Source: Paguma larvata | Lineage: Eukaryota; Chordata; Mammalia; Carnivora; Viverridae | Reading direction: 5' to 3' | Assembly: GCA_030068075.1 (NCBI GenBank) | Contig: CM057823.1 | Location: 17,146,485-17,210,484, forward strand | Length of the DNA stretch: 64,000 nt | Shown: piece after piece, positions 10,869 to 22,294 of the stretch | Layout: each line of letters begins with the position of its first letter | Position numbering within the stretch: the stretch's first letter is position 1 | Position numbers and translations under genes: made by a program | The notes under the pieces: generated by a model | Told to the model about the DNA's origin: nothing | Databases searched by the model: none | What the model saw: the letters and a program-made list of their open reading frames with translations, nothing else

Positions 10869-12750
10869 AAAGAAGTAATTTTACATTTATAATGGCAATT
10901 TCTGCTAGAATTTATATTCCTTAGGAAGAACCTTGTCAGCTATTTTAAGTTCTTAACAACCTCTTGATTCAGTTACGTTAGCTGAAAGTTGGTCTAAACC
11001 CATGTTCGTTCACATTGTAACAGGGACGCAGGCCATGGGTCTGGGAAGCAGGGGTCAGCAGGCAGATAAGAAGCAGCAGGGAGAGCCAGGGGAAGACTGG
11101 AGAAAGGAGGGCAGAAAGTAGGAGCATGTGTTTTTCTCAGCCCTCCTGAGAATAGCTGATTTTGTAGCTTGGATCTTTCCAAGAAGATTCTATACTGCAA
11201 CATTAGTTAAGTCCTTTTGAAAACCACACCATCCCTAAGTTGATGGGCTCTCTATGCTTTATGTTAAAGGTAGGACAATTTTAAACTTATTATTAAGCAG
11301 CAGTTTGACTTTAAGCTCAAATGCAACTGTGAAATGCAAGGGTGTGATTAAAGATTACACGGGCAGCATATCCCCTTAATGTCTGGCTGCATTTGGTAAG
11401 ACTCATGTTTACCTGATGAGTCCTGCAATTGTCCCAGACCCATGGCCCTATCCCAGGGGACGACTGAGGTAAGAGGACAAACATTACGAGTCATCACTCT
11501 CTCTCTACCAGGGATAGCTTCATGGGCTTATGAGCAATGTAATTGTCCAGGGCCTCACACTTGGAAGGGTACTGCCCTTGGTTTAATGTTCGGCTGTTCC
11601 CACACTAAAATTCTTTCGAGTCTGAATTTGTTAAAGTGAAGTCCAATGGCACAATAGACATGCACATAAGCAGAGGAGCTCCTCACATATGCATGTCTGC
11701 CAGCTCTTGGCTTCCCATTGAAAAACATTGCATGCACTGCCCCTTGAGCCCAGAATTCCAGTGGCCCCATGATGCCTGGGAGTTCAGAAACACTCAAAGT
11801 AAATTCAAGATATGGATATTACATCTATGACGGAGTACCTTTCCATTACAACTAAAACTTAATTCCAAAGAAGAAAACTCATTTGTAAGAAACATGAAGG
11901 GCCAAGAAACCCTATCAGGGCCATTCTTACATGTTTCCCTGAATTAACCATCCACTAATGTTGAAAATGACTTGGCAGGATGTGGGAAGACGACAAACCA
12001 CAGTCCCTTTTTCTTTAGGTCTTCCCTTACTCATTGGTAAGTTGAAGGGAAGAGAGTGTTGGTAGGCTGTAGATATATTAGCTGTTTTCACTATGTGAAA
12101 TAGCAACAGTAGAGAGTGTTTTATGTAGCATTTTCATTTTTCTGGTAAGAATGAAATACACACGCACCTGTCAGGTACAAAATGCAAATTGTACATTTTA
12201 GTGTTGTGCATTGTTGGTAAACGTTCTTATATTTGCATTTAAAACAGGCACTGTACAACATAAACAGTAAAGATCATTCTAATAAGTTGTTAGTTGTTCT
12301 TTATATATAATTACATTAAATAGTGAATAAAATCACCATGACGAGTTGAAAGTCCCTGGAAGAAAACTATGTATATTTCAGATCCTTTAATTTCACATTT
12401 TTCTTACCTTTGGAACAAAGCCCCTTGCATTTTCATTTAGCGCTGGGCCCCACAAATTATGTTCTTTATGCTTAGTAGTGTCCTTATCCCTCTCAAACCA
12501 GTTACGATATTCCCTAGGGAAAAGTCAGCTGCCAAAATATCATTTCTCTCTGGTGAAGGCTATAATCCTTTGTTCTCTCAGAGCATGCCCTTCCTTTCCA
12601 AATAGGACAAAAGATGTATTACATAAAAAGTAAAATGTTTACTTTTGTTTATTTATATTCAGAAAATCTGTGTTCTCCCTGAAAAGACACGCTTAGAGAA
12701 AAAACAAGAGACTGCTCTTGTTTCTATTTTTGGAAAGAGAAATTTAGTCT
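10869..12750. other. Gene-free stretch
   Basis: Apart from the possible ancient repeat at 11530-11800 and its related patch near 12425, nothing is recognised. A purine-rich, GC-elevated patch lies at about 11020-11120. Confidence 0.5.
11530..11800 (+). mobile_element. Possible ancient interspersed repeat, name unknown
   Basis: Wording such as TTGGTTTAATGTTCGGCTGT, TTAAAGTGAAGTCCAATGGC and CCAGAATTCCAGTGGCCCC is familiar to me from a recurring mammalian repeat, but I cannot name its family. A related patch (CTTGCATTTTCATTTAGCGC, GGGCCCCACAAATTATG) occurs near 12425-12460. Open frames on both strands here lack other support. Confidence 0.35.
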
Positions 12751-12766
12751 TTAATAGAGTAAAACA

Positions 12767-12794
12767 GGGGCACCTGGGTGGCTCAGTCAGTTAG
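12767..12794 (+). mobile_element. Head-only CAN SINE stub with target-site duplication
   Basis: Only 28 bp of the SINE head (GGGGCACCTGGGTGGCTCAG, then TCAGTTAG) lie between perfect 12-bp direct repeats TAGAGTAAAACA at 12755-12766 and 12795-12806. Body and tail are missing while the duplication is intact. This suggests deletion of the body after insertion or an aberrant insertion. Confidence 0.88.
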
Positions 12795-13015
12795 TAGAGT
12801 AAAACAACGATGAAGACACAATTTTCCTGTAGCAAAATAAATATTCTTTAAATCATTTCCAGTGTCTGAGCTATTGTTTGTTAACAGAGTTGAAGAGGCA
12901 TTGATAGTTTGAGACCACCAAGACCATTTAAATGGTTCCTTTTATTTACATTGGAAATCAAAGCTCTGAGGATATGAGACTTCCTTGGTTCTCCCCACCA
13001 TTTCCTTCACATTGG

Positions 13016-13118
13016 GCGCAGAGCCTGACACAGGGCTCAGTCTCACCACCATGAGATCATGACCTCAGCCAAAATCAAGAATTGGATGCTCGATCAACTG
13101 AGCCACCCGGGTGCCCGG
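13016..13118 (-). mobile_element. CAN SINE, head half only
   Basis: Antisense head: ends GATCAACTGAGCCACCCGGG, with GAGATCATGACCTCAGCC and GCAGAGCCTGACACAGGGC before it. The CT-rich middle and A tail that should lie to the left are missing, so the copy is 3'-truncated. Confidence 0.88.
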
Positions 13119-13223
13119 CATGTGCATAGTCTTAATGCACCAATTGTTTGAGGATGCTGGCAAGACGAAATGAATTAAAAGTATGTCAAGAAATGAGGCC
13201 AAATCTCAAAGTCAATTCATTCT

Positions 13224-13396
13224 GTGAAACAAAAAGCTCAACAACAAAAAAATGCAATCACATTGCATTTTTATATAAGTGATATGAGTACAAATTTAAA
13301 AGCATTTCTCAATCATACTTTTTTATTTGGTCTCAATACAAAATGACTATTACAGAAACACTGTAATTAGAGGAAATCGTGTAATGATTATACTCA
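13224..13396 (+). repeat. Copy A of an unrecognised ~165-bp repeat
   Basis: Shares an extended, colinear similarity with 15529-15693: GTGAAACAAAAAG at the left, a TGCAAT...TTGCATTTTTATA segment, CATTTCTCAA, the exact GTCTCAATACAAAATGACTATT, then TAATTAGA.GAAAT. By eye roughly three quarters of positions agree. It could be a local duplication or two copies of an unnamed dispersed repeat. Confidence 0.75.
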
Positions 13397-13564
13397 AGAA
13401 CAAAGTGACCTTTTTTTCCCCCTTTCTGTACTGATGACAGCGGGAAATGTATGAGCACAGAGAAACCTGCCTTCCTAAGTATTATTCTCTCCTCCAGAGT
13501 AGAGCCACCGAGGACCACAGTCCATCAACACACGAAATTTCCACCCTGATGAAATAACGCTTTC

Positions 13565-13650
13565 ACCTAAGTAGAGCTTCTGCTTTCAGAAGCAGCTCGC
13601 TCAGTCTGCTATAGAGCCGGTACGTGTCAAAGTTAGCTTTTAACTTGTGT
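13565..13650 (-). other. Candidate cryptic exon on minus strand, unidentified
   Basis: Read on the minus strand, a strong polypyrimidine tract (13655-13690) precedes an open stretch of about 33 codons. It includes RHKLKANFDTYR and SRLSELLLKAEALL, an amphipathic, helix-like composition unlike the surrounding AT-rich frames. The frame ends where CTTAG|GTGAAA offers a donor site. The 3' splice site is uncertain: AG occurs at several places just after the tract. I do not recognise the protein. No partner exon seen. Confidence 0.3.
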
Positions 13651-13780
13651 CTCTCCAAGTCGAAGGGAGGTTAAAGGGGGAAAAAAAGTAACTGATTTTT
13701 GAAAATCACACTGATTATTGACATTATTGAAGAGTTACAGGATGAATTCACCACAGGGTTCCTTACTCGCAAATTTAAAA

Positions 13781-13890
13781 GATAAGGAACACTGACTTGG
13801 CCAACGTTACACGGCTAGGAACAGGCAGAATCAGGACTTCCCGCCTGGCCTTATTCCAGTCTTTAAACGTTTCACTACTCTATGCAGCTG
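13781..13890 (-). mobile_element. MIR SINE core relic
   Basis: Antisense MIR core: GACTTGGCCAACGTTACACG, GCTAGGAACAGGCAGAATCA and GGACTTCC followed by CAGTCTTTAAACG. It matches the family's conserved ACTTGCCCAAGGTCACACAGCTAG wording with many substitutions. Confidence 0.78.
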
Positions 13891-14177
13891 CTCATACAGA
13901 TGATCTGTTCCCCTGCAATGGTGCTACGATTCTCATGGGTAAGCACTTATATAAGCCCCTGTAATCTAAGTAGGAAGGCTTCTACTTGCTGTAATTCCAA
14001 ATAAGTGATTTACACAGAACGAAAATAAAATTAATATTGATTATTCCTATCAATTGCTAACATTTTTACTGCTTTAGTCAACAACACAGTATTACATACT
14101 TCAAAGTTGCTAAGAGACTAGATTTTAAGTATTCTCACCACCGAAACAGAAATGATAATTATGTGATATTCTAGAGG

Positions 14178-14298
14178 TGTTAGCTAACACCAAGGTGGTA
14201 ATTATATTGCTATGTATAAATGCGTCAAATGAACACCTTGCACACTTTAAACTTACAATGTTATATGTCAATTCCATCTCATTTAAAGGGGGGGGGGG
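14178..14298 (+). mobile_element. Old L1 3'-terminal fragment ending in a G run
   Basis: GTGTTAGCTAACACCAAGGT, then CACTTTAAACTTACAATGTT and ATATGTCAATTCCATCTCAT match the terminal 3' UTR of old mammalian L1. An 11-base G run follows at 14288-14298, where that family normally has a short G stretch before the poly-A. Confidence 0.78.
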
Positions 14299-15528
14299 AG
14301 AGAATATAACAGACCAGGAAAACCAATACTCTTTAAGAAAAGTTTTTTCTCTATTAAGTCTAAGCCCATATGGTATTATTTTCTTGGATTATAAAGGGCT
14401 TCTCCTGAAGAAATGATGGGAACTATTTCAGAATAAGATACTGCCCACCATTCTAACATGGCTAGATAGATTAAATTATCCACATGCTGTGAAGACTTGG
14501 TTGTAAAGACTGGAAATACATCAATGTACTGAGGGGCAAATAGTACCTTATACCGGGACGGGGACAGAATTTCTCTCTTCCCATGTGAACATTTACTGCT
14601 TTACAGGATGAAAGAAAAGGGTGACACTTTGTTCAGTATGAAATACTTCCAAATATATTCCAGAAATTGCAAACTATTTTTATACAGGCTTTGACAAGTT
14701 TGAGGGAGAACTCGACCTTCTCTTTGACCTCACCAATTCCCACATCCATATATTTCCCTATGGCACAAAGGTACTAAATTATCATTTTAATATATTCTTG
14801 AATGAAAAGAACATCTAGGAAATAGAGACAAAAACATCTTTGCATCTTCAACGATGTCCTAATGTGGTAATATCCTGACCCTTCATTATTAGTTCCTAGC
14901 ATTTGTCTTTACTGTACTTTTTTCCTATTTTACCCTATGCCCATTTTCATAAAAATTATGCCATCAGCCTCACATTTTGTCACTTCTTCAAAAACTTGAA
15001 ACTGTAAGATAAAATGACTAATTGTAAGTACCAACTTTTTAATTTAAGATGTAGATGTCTTTGAAAATCTGTCACAAGTGTCGTCAGACGTAATTAAAAG
15101 TTTACTCGCATACTTTTTAGTATAAAACATACAATCTTCCACTTTAAAAATAATTTCTTTGGAACAGATCAATGGACTGTTCGACTAGAATTTCGTGTCT
15201 AGATGACTTCTGCTGATACACAACTCGGTTAACATGTAATAAGACTTAGAAGGTTTGTATCTTCTTTGTGAAACTAAAACAAGTGATGAGAACTGGTGAC
15301 ATGCACAAAAAGAGAAATGCCACAATGACCAGGAAAACTTCGCCAACTCCCTAATTCAATTAAATTAATATAACCAGATGGCTGACTTTTGTAATACAGT
15401 ATTTATCTCCCAAGAGGTAACAGAAACCTTAAACAGGTAGTCAAGACAAGAGATAGGAGTAAATGAAATTGCTTGTAGATCATGAATTGTTTTAAATTTT
15501 TTAATAAGTCAAAAACAAAAATCGTTTG
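14299..15528. other. Unique stretch, nothing recognised
   Basis: AT-rich, no supported gene or repeat. Open frames are short and interrupted. Confidence 0.55.
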
Positions 15529-15693
15529 GTGAAACAAAAAGTGCAAAAAATGCAATTGTATTGTATTTTTATAGAAGTGGTATTGAAAACATCTTTAAAA
15601 ACATTTCTCAAACATGCTTTTCTGTTTAGTCTCAATACAAAATGACTATTGTAAAAATTCTATAATTAGATGAAATAGTGTATACTTATACTT
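15529..15693 (+). repeat. Copy B of an unrecognised ~165-bp repeat
   Basis: Partner of 13224-13396, same orientation, 2.3 kb downstream. The most conserved block, GTCTCAATACAAAATGACTA, is identical. Flanking sequence outside the block does not align obviously, which fits an inserted repeat better than a large duplication. Confidence 0.75.
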
Positions 15694-15904
15694 AATTTTA
15701 TTAATTCACAATTTTTAACAATATCACTACCATTTTCCTTAGAGTTACCACAGTGTAAAATAGAATGGTTTAACAAATGGTCAGAAACACAAAACTTTTT
15801 GCTAAACACAGAAAAAATTAAGTTCTCCTGTTGTAGTCTGTTTCCTGGCTTCTGATATCGCCAGTCATTTTGTGGTGAGGAATAGAAGACACAGGGTCTC
15901 TTCC

Positions 15905-16345
15905 CTCCCACTCACAATCTCTATCTTGTTGGTCTGCAAATTCTGCATTGTCACCCCCGCCCTCCATACAACATTTCAATCTGTTCCTTCTCTTCCCTTT
16001 TCGATGCTGGCACCACAGTTCAAGTCTTTACGGTCTTTCAGATGGACTTTTATGAACCTTTCCGTCTGGTCTCCCTGACTTTGCTTCTCTCTGTCCTTGA
16101 ATTCCTCCTACACTCTGTTGCAAATTTTCATCAGAAAAACCACGATATAGTCACAATATTCAACTACTGAAAAGGTTTAATGGCTTTCACTCCCTATAAA
16201 GCAAAGAGCAGTCTCCTTAGCATTACATTCAAAGTTTTCTCACTGGATCCCAAGTCACGTCATCACTCCTTTACCTTCCTCATCTAATCTTGCTGTCCTA
16301 CTTGTAAGGCTCTTCTGCCCCTTAGTCCAGTTAAACTCTGTTCTG
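15905..16345 (+). mobile_element. L2 LINE relic
   Basis: Diverged but colinear with L2 3' sequence: TTTAATGGCTTTCACTCCCT (compare CCAATGGCTTCCCATCTCAC), AAAGCAAAGAGCAGTCTCCT, ACATTCAAAGTTTTCTCACT and TACCTTCCTCATCTAATCTT. No coding capacity. Confidence 0.62.
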
Positions 16346-17503
16346 TCAGAACATACCCCATGATTCATAAGGATCCTGACTGTTTTTCCCCCATGCATTT
16401 ATTCCTTTTAGAAAACTCCATACCCCATCTCTTTCTGATGTCTACCGTTAAAACTGAAGATTTGTCCTCTGAGTTAATGGCTTCTTCCTCTGCCAACAGA
16501 AATGGTGCACAATAAGCACCTATGAATTCCTCAATCTCTGCCTTATTCTGTTGCCAAAGAGTTGGTGGAGGCCTCCTGAAAGGGGGAGAGTGAGGGTGGT
16601 GTCCCTGTTTGTTCTCTGACTGCACACACGGGCATCACTCACCTTTGTGCACTCCGTGATGTAACCCAGAGACTAGCCTGATGTTCAGGCGGTCTTCGTG
16701 CACTAGAGTTCTGTAATGGATCAGGCCAAGAGATCTGCATAAAGACAATGCTTAATCCAAACAGAAACAGGATAATCTTCTAAAAGGAGCTCTGGGGCTT
16801 AAAACCTTACTCTCTCCCGATTTTATAGGCACTTAGGGAGCTAGCAAATTAAAGAAGTCCCCTGGAGAATTTCTTGTGAAGGGAAGAATTCTTAGGCAAG
16901 GCAAATAATCAATCCTTAATTTATAAAGTACTTATGGAGATAGGTGCCTACAGTATCACCAAATGGCATTTTAGGGACTCCTTGTCATTAATTTGTCTAT
17001 GTAAGCAAGTAACTCTAAAGGAATCTTTAAGATTCTAAAGAAAATGGGGGAGTAAGTGATTTGAGCTCTTAATTTCGATCTTCTATAAAAGAATGTTAAT
17101 AAGGCTATATTTGCTTTCCTATTTAAGCTTTAAAGCATAGAGTAGATAAAAGAATCTCCACAGGTAACATTCTATTATTACAATTATTTTATTTGAGGCA
17201 AAAGGCAATAAAAAGTTTTCTATGATTAAAATAAAGGGTCTATTGTGTTATTTGTATACTTTAATTTGGGAGCAAAATTTTGGCACTTATTTCTCAATTA
17301 AGTAATGGTAATTTTTTAAAAAAGTCTACTGTGAAATTTGTTGTTGTTGCATTTTTTAAATAATTCACCAACCGGGGGCAGATGAACTGAATTTTTACTA
17401 TGAATTAAGATTTAAAGTTTTACTTTGAGTATTTTGTCACCAACATTCAAAAGATTTTAAAAACTAGCATGACTATTATTTTGGCACTATATAGGTAAGA
17501 AAG
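16346..17503. other. Unique stretch, nothing recognised
   Basis: The 86-codon minus-strand frame at 16365-16625 has no domain, signal or splice support. The remainder is AT-rich. Confidence 0.5.

Positions 17504-17548
<45 letters not shown>
17504..17548 (+). repeat. (AC)n microsatellite
   Basis: About 22 uninterrupted AC units; likely length-polymorphic. Confidence 0.98.
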
Positions 17549-17550
<2 letters not shown>

Positions 17551-18099
17551 CTATACTAGTGCACTGGCCCTATTTTTCAACAAAACGTCAGCTGCAGATT
17601 TTCCGTATAGAACAGATTTGGGGGTAGCAATTTTCTCCCGGGCCAGATGGAACAGAAGCAGCTTTTGAATACTGCCCCAAAGATGGAGTTTCCTGGTAAG
17701 TATGGAGTTTTTGTTGTTGTTTTGTTTTGTTTGTTTGTTTACCTAGGATACATATGTATGTATACGTGGGGTAGGGAGGCAGAGGACCGTATTTGAAATT
17801 CTTTTGAAATGAAAATTTCCACAAACTATTTCTTGGCTTCAACCCTGATATGCAATTTCTAGGTTCAGTCTCTATTACAAACACATTTTATATTTCGCTT
17901 CCCTTCCTCCCTCCCCTACTCCTGCCTTCCTCTCTTTCGTTCTTAGAAAAGCAAAAAGATATGTTTCTAAAATCTGTATATGAATTACATGTTAAAAAAT
18001 AAAGCTGAAGTGCCTGTGGGGGTAACATATGGTGAAAACCTTTGAAAGAAAACCCTATAGAACATGTAAAATTCTCCATACTGAAGTCCCTGCCCACCT

Positions 18100-18565
18100 C
18101 CTCAGCATTATCTCCATATATTTGGCTACTTTCAGTTTCAAGATTCTGTCAAACTGTTTCACACTTCCATGCCTTTGCATTTGCCATTTTCATTGCCTGA
18201 AATCACATATTCACTGAAGATTTCTCTGAAATCTACTCTGTGTGAAGAATGGTTAAAAAGCTACTCACAGTTGCTACCCACACGTGACTTGGTGTCCATC
18301 CTTCCTGGCAAACCCTGCCCTGTTCTGGCATCTTCTGCTTCTGTCTGAGATGTGTTCCCTGACCATTTCAGGCAAGACTTACCAGGCCTTTCCTTGAGAC
18401 TCTGGTACAGCTCTCATACATCTTGCAGTGCTAACTAGAATGTTCTTCCTGTGGTTAGTTACCTCCCTGAGTCTCTTATGAAACACCGAATGTACTGTAT
18501 CTCTCTCATTTTTGTATTATTAGAATACTGCTCAGCACTGAATGAATGAATTAATTTAGTGACTA
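18100..18565 (+). mobile_element. L2 LINE relic
   Basis: CCATGCCTTTGCATTTGCCA and TTTTCATTGCCTGAAATCAC correspond to L2's GGGCCTTTGCACTTGCTGTTCC...GCCTGGAA segment. Further on, CAGGCCTTTCCTTGAGACTC and an end of TGCTCAGCACTGAATGAATG agree with the L2 3' terminus. Heavily diverged. Confidence 0.55.
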
Positions 18566-18649
18566 AACTGAGGACTGATTTTTCTGGAGAGAGTACACTC
18601 AATTTCAACATGAATACTGCTCTACACATACTAATTCAAGCTTTGGCAA

Positions 18650-18673
18650 AAAATAAATAAATAAATAAATATA

Positions 18674-18716
<43 letters not shown>
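18650..18716. repeat. (AAAT)n followed by (AT)n
   Basis: AAAT units to about 18669, then an AT tract interrupted once by GT. It is self-complementary, so it could form a cruciform. The minus-strand poly-Tyr/Ile frame at 18605-18814 is an artefact of this tract. Confidence 0.97.
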
Positions 18717-18720
<4 letters not shown>

Positions 18721-20848
18721 GACAATTAGCACAAAATTTTAAAATGTGATGTTGAGAAAACCACAATGAACATAATCTCCCACATGAATGGTATCTTCTT
18801 ATAATAAACATCAAAATTCCTTAATATTGCTACTTGAAATATTAGAAATATGATGTTCTTCTATTGTCCTCCCAAGTAATCATAATTGTTACATGATTCT
18901 GTCTATATTTGTGGTATTTTTATTACAAAGGTGGCTATAGTTACTATCCAGAGTGGTTTAACTCTTCAGAAGAAATATATAATTTCATTGGAAACTCACA
19001 ATGGTAATAGCCTCTTCTATGAAAGTTGAAAAGTTGGGCTTGGGGAAAGAATACTCCTAAATCTTTATGAACAGAAAGCAGTTTAGGAATTTGTAGGCAG
19101 TTTTTATTTTTTTTAATATTAAATCCCAGTGTAGTAAGCAGCTCTTTAAACCACACAATGTATGTATATATGCATTAGATTTCAGTGTAACCTAAAGGTA
19201 CCATAGACTCTAATGAGCTTGAGTCATCATCTAAACTTTCTTGTCCTGCTTAAAAATAAATTATTTTATATAAGAGAGTAGGGATAACTATAAGATACAT
19301 TACTGAATTAATTGTAACTTCCTTGAAAATGGCTATACTATTTTATCCATCCTTTAAATTACTCCACTTTCTAGTATACCAACTTTACCAGAGTAGATTC
19401 TCAATAAATCCTAGTAATTTTTATTTGGGTTTCCTACAAATAATAAAAGAAACTTGGATAAGAGTCACTGCTTTAATAGTTAGAAATAAAAGAGAGGACA
19501 TATGTTTAATATGGTAACATTTTGCATATATTTGGTAGATTTAATTAACTACATGTGATTCCATATAGCCTAATAGATCATGCCCTAAATTAGGAGTCAG
19601 ATATTGGTCAAATTTAATAGCAACTATTTTAATAACAGCAGTCACCAAGTAATAGAATGGGCTTAATATAAGGTACAATGTCTCCTACTGGTATATACTG
19701 TCAAACGGAATGTCTGGAAAGCAGTAGAGAACTACCTTTGGCTGGGAGGTTGACACAGGAGACCTGAGAGAATCCTGTGAGACTAACACTGTTCTTTAAG
19801 TCCCGTGAAGGAGAAATAAGCATAGCTGAGTATATTCAATACATGCTCTGGTTTATCCAATTATCGTAAAAGAGTGACACCGTATGTATTTTACAGTCTG
19901 TATATACACGTCCTCAATGTTACTGAGTTGTAAATTGCTTCTGGACAACTTTCAAGACTCTGGAGTACTCCAGACTTCAGTACTGGTCGTACGCTGCTCT
20001 GGAAGGGATCATCACTTTGCTAGAAAGGTGGGAATTCCTCAGGAAGTCATACGCAGATGTTCACTACTTAGGATCAAGAGGAATCATTCCATGATTATGC
20101 ATTTTCAGAGGTAAAACACTTAGTTGAGTTCATGAACTTATGTCATCAATAGAACAGAATTTCTGCAATCAACTTAAGGTTTAAATTCAGTCTCTAAAGA
20201 ATAAAGATGAGAAGTTAATTTTCGATGCAATTTCATGAAGAGCCCCAGTTCCCTCAGCTAATCTTGGTTGACCAGTATTCAGATACTGGTTGAAGAACAC
20301 CATTTTACTTTTAAAATCCCTTGTATACCTAATTAAGAAAAACAACCTTTATAAAAGGAAAATTAAATTTCAGAAGGGGGATTTCCGTAATATTATTTGG
20401 CTACTACCATTCTTTTGGTTTCTTTCTCGGAAGCAGGAGAAATTTGTAACTTGTGGAAACAAAGGTATAAAATGCAGATATCTGTCCTTGATTGTGCTAT
20501 CCTCATAAAACTTTGCAACATTACACAGAAAAAATAATTATAACAAATGCTGAAATAAAAAGAAAATAGTGATAGAGTTTTGGAACTTCTGAAGAAAAAG
20601 ATGAAAGTGTAGTGAGTGTCGGAAACACACTCTTCAACCAAAACTCCTATTCAGCAATTTGAGAACTTCAAACTTCATTATCTTCCAGGGACAAAGAAAA
20701 ATGTCCTCTGTAATGTGACTTTTTAGTTCTCCCTGGAAATAATTCATGCATTTCAGTATCTTTGAAGAGAAAATGGTATTACAGTCAACCAGTCATACTG
20801 TATTGTTTAATTAAACATAATAATTTACCTTGGACTGCTAGAAAGTCC
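18717..20848. other. Unique stretch, nothing recognised
   Basis: No supported gene. Small palindromes occur: CTGGAGTACTCCAG at 19960-19973 and an ACCAGTAT/ATACTGGT hairpin at 20271-20290. Neither has promoter or terminator context I can argue for. Confidence 0.5.
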
Positions 20849-20902
20849 ACTGTCCAGGGTTTTGTGTTAAATGTGACTGTCCACGGGTTTTGTGTCATAA
20901 CG
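20849..20902 (+). repeat. 27-bp imperfect tandem duplication
   Basis: Two adjacent units beginning ACTGTCCA.GGGTTTTGTGT, at 20849 and 20876, with a few differences. Confidence 0.8.
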
Positions 20903-21269
20903 CTTACCTGTATTTGTATATTATTTTTTGCACATTTTTGCATATTATTTTCAACTATAGTTTCATGAGGGAAATTCACTACAAATATAAATTTGTATGG
21001 TGGGGGATGATGTTTTTTATTTATTTATCAAATAGCATTTAACAAACCACTATAAAGTACTGGCTTATATTTGGCTGTATTTAAAGTGGGGAAATTATAC
21101 ATTAAAATATTTATGATATATAATAAAAACACATATGCTTTGTTTTATATTTCACCTATGTGCCCTTATTGATATGCAGATTCTCTTTTGTCTAATATCG
21201 AACCCAGATGGAACTTTAAGCTTTCTTTTTTAAACTCAGTAACAGCAGAGTATAGTAAGTTACAGGGTG

Positions 21270-22113
21270 TGCCCTGTCAGAATAGGCAAAATCAACACAA
21301 GACACAACAGATGTTGGTTGTTTGGAGATGTAGAGAAAGGGGCATCTTCTTACACAGCTGTTGGGAATGCAAACTTGTGCAGCCTAGCTAGAAAACAGTA
21401 TGGAGGGTCCTCACAAAGTTAAAAATAGAACCACCCTCAGATCCAGTAATTCACTACTAGGTATACTAAGTAATTACCCAAAGAATACAAAAATAATAAT
21501 TCAAAGGGATACATGCACCCTGATGTTTATAGCAGCTTTACAATAGCTAAATTATGGAAACAGGCCCAAATTTCCATTGACTAATGAATGTATAAAGAAG
21601 TGATCTTATATAGATATAGAAATAGATATAGATATAGATATATAGATGTATAATGGAATATTATTCAGCCATAAAAAAGAATGAAATCTTGCCATTTGTA
21701 ATCATGTGAATGGAGCTAGAGCGTATTATGCCAAGCAAAGTAAGTCAGAGAGAGACAAATACCATATGATTTCACTCATATCCAGAATTGAAGAAACAAA
21801 ACGAATGAGCGAAGGGGGAAAAAGAGTGAGAAGCAAACCAAGAAACAGACTTTTAACTATAGGTAACAACCTGATGGTTACCAGAGGGGAGGTGGATGAG
21901 GGGACGGGGGAAGTAAGTGATGGAGATTAAGTAGCACACTTGTAGGGATGGGCACTGGGTGTAGGGATGGGCACCGGGTGTAGGGATGGGCACCGGGTGT
22001 AGGGATGGGCACCGGGTGTTGTATAGAAGTGCTGAATCACTATATTATATACCTGAGACTAGTATCACACTGTATGTTAACTAACTGGAATTAAAAATTT
22101 TAAAAAGGAAAAA
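21270..22113 (+). mobile_element. Carnivore L1, 5'-truncated 3' end
   Basis: Sense L1 wording throughout: ACACAACAGATGTTGG, TTACACAGCTGTTGGGAATG, GATGTTTATAGCAGCTTTAC, AATGGAATATTATTCAGCCA, CAAATACCATATGATTTCAC and GATGGTTACCAGAGGGGAGG. The terminal CACTGTATGTTAACTAACTG and A-rich tail follow. It covers the last bases of ORF2 and the 3' UTR. A TAGATA repeat (21615-21650) and a 19-bp minisatellite expand it internally. Confidence 0.9.
21941..22016 (+). repeat. 19-bp minisatellite, four units
   Basis: Four head-to-tail copies of TGTAGGGATGGGCACCGGG (the first has ACTGGG), arising from the normally single GGGCACTGGGTG motif of the L1 3' UTR. Units are almost identical, suggesting recent expansion. 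Confidence 0.95.
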
Positions 22114-22294
22114 AAAATTCCAAGGTGTACATCAGGTGAACACATATGGGCCTAGGTATTATTCTTTGAAAGCAGAACCAGACGTTCTAAAAGAAAAGAA
22201 GATATATCTGTTGTATTAAAAATCTTAGACAGTTCCGAAGATTTCCATTCCTTAGATACATGCATTTTTTTTCTCCCATTTAATCGCTCAAACA

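Noticed and set aside
9499..13169. Shared 12-mer CTGGCAAGACGA at 9499 and 13158
   Set aside because: No similarity extends beyond the 12-mer, so it is likely coincidental.
13570..13660. tRNA-like look on the plus strand (CGCTCAGTCTGCTATAGAGC)
   Set aside because: It resembles a D-arm, but the D-loop lacks the GG pair, no proper T-arm (GTTCGANNC) follows and no acceptor stem can be paired.
16365..16625. 86-codon minus-strand frame
   Set aside because: No family signal, no conserved motif, unremarkable surroundings.
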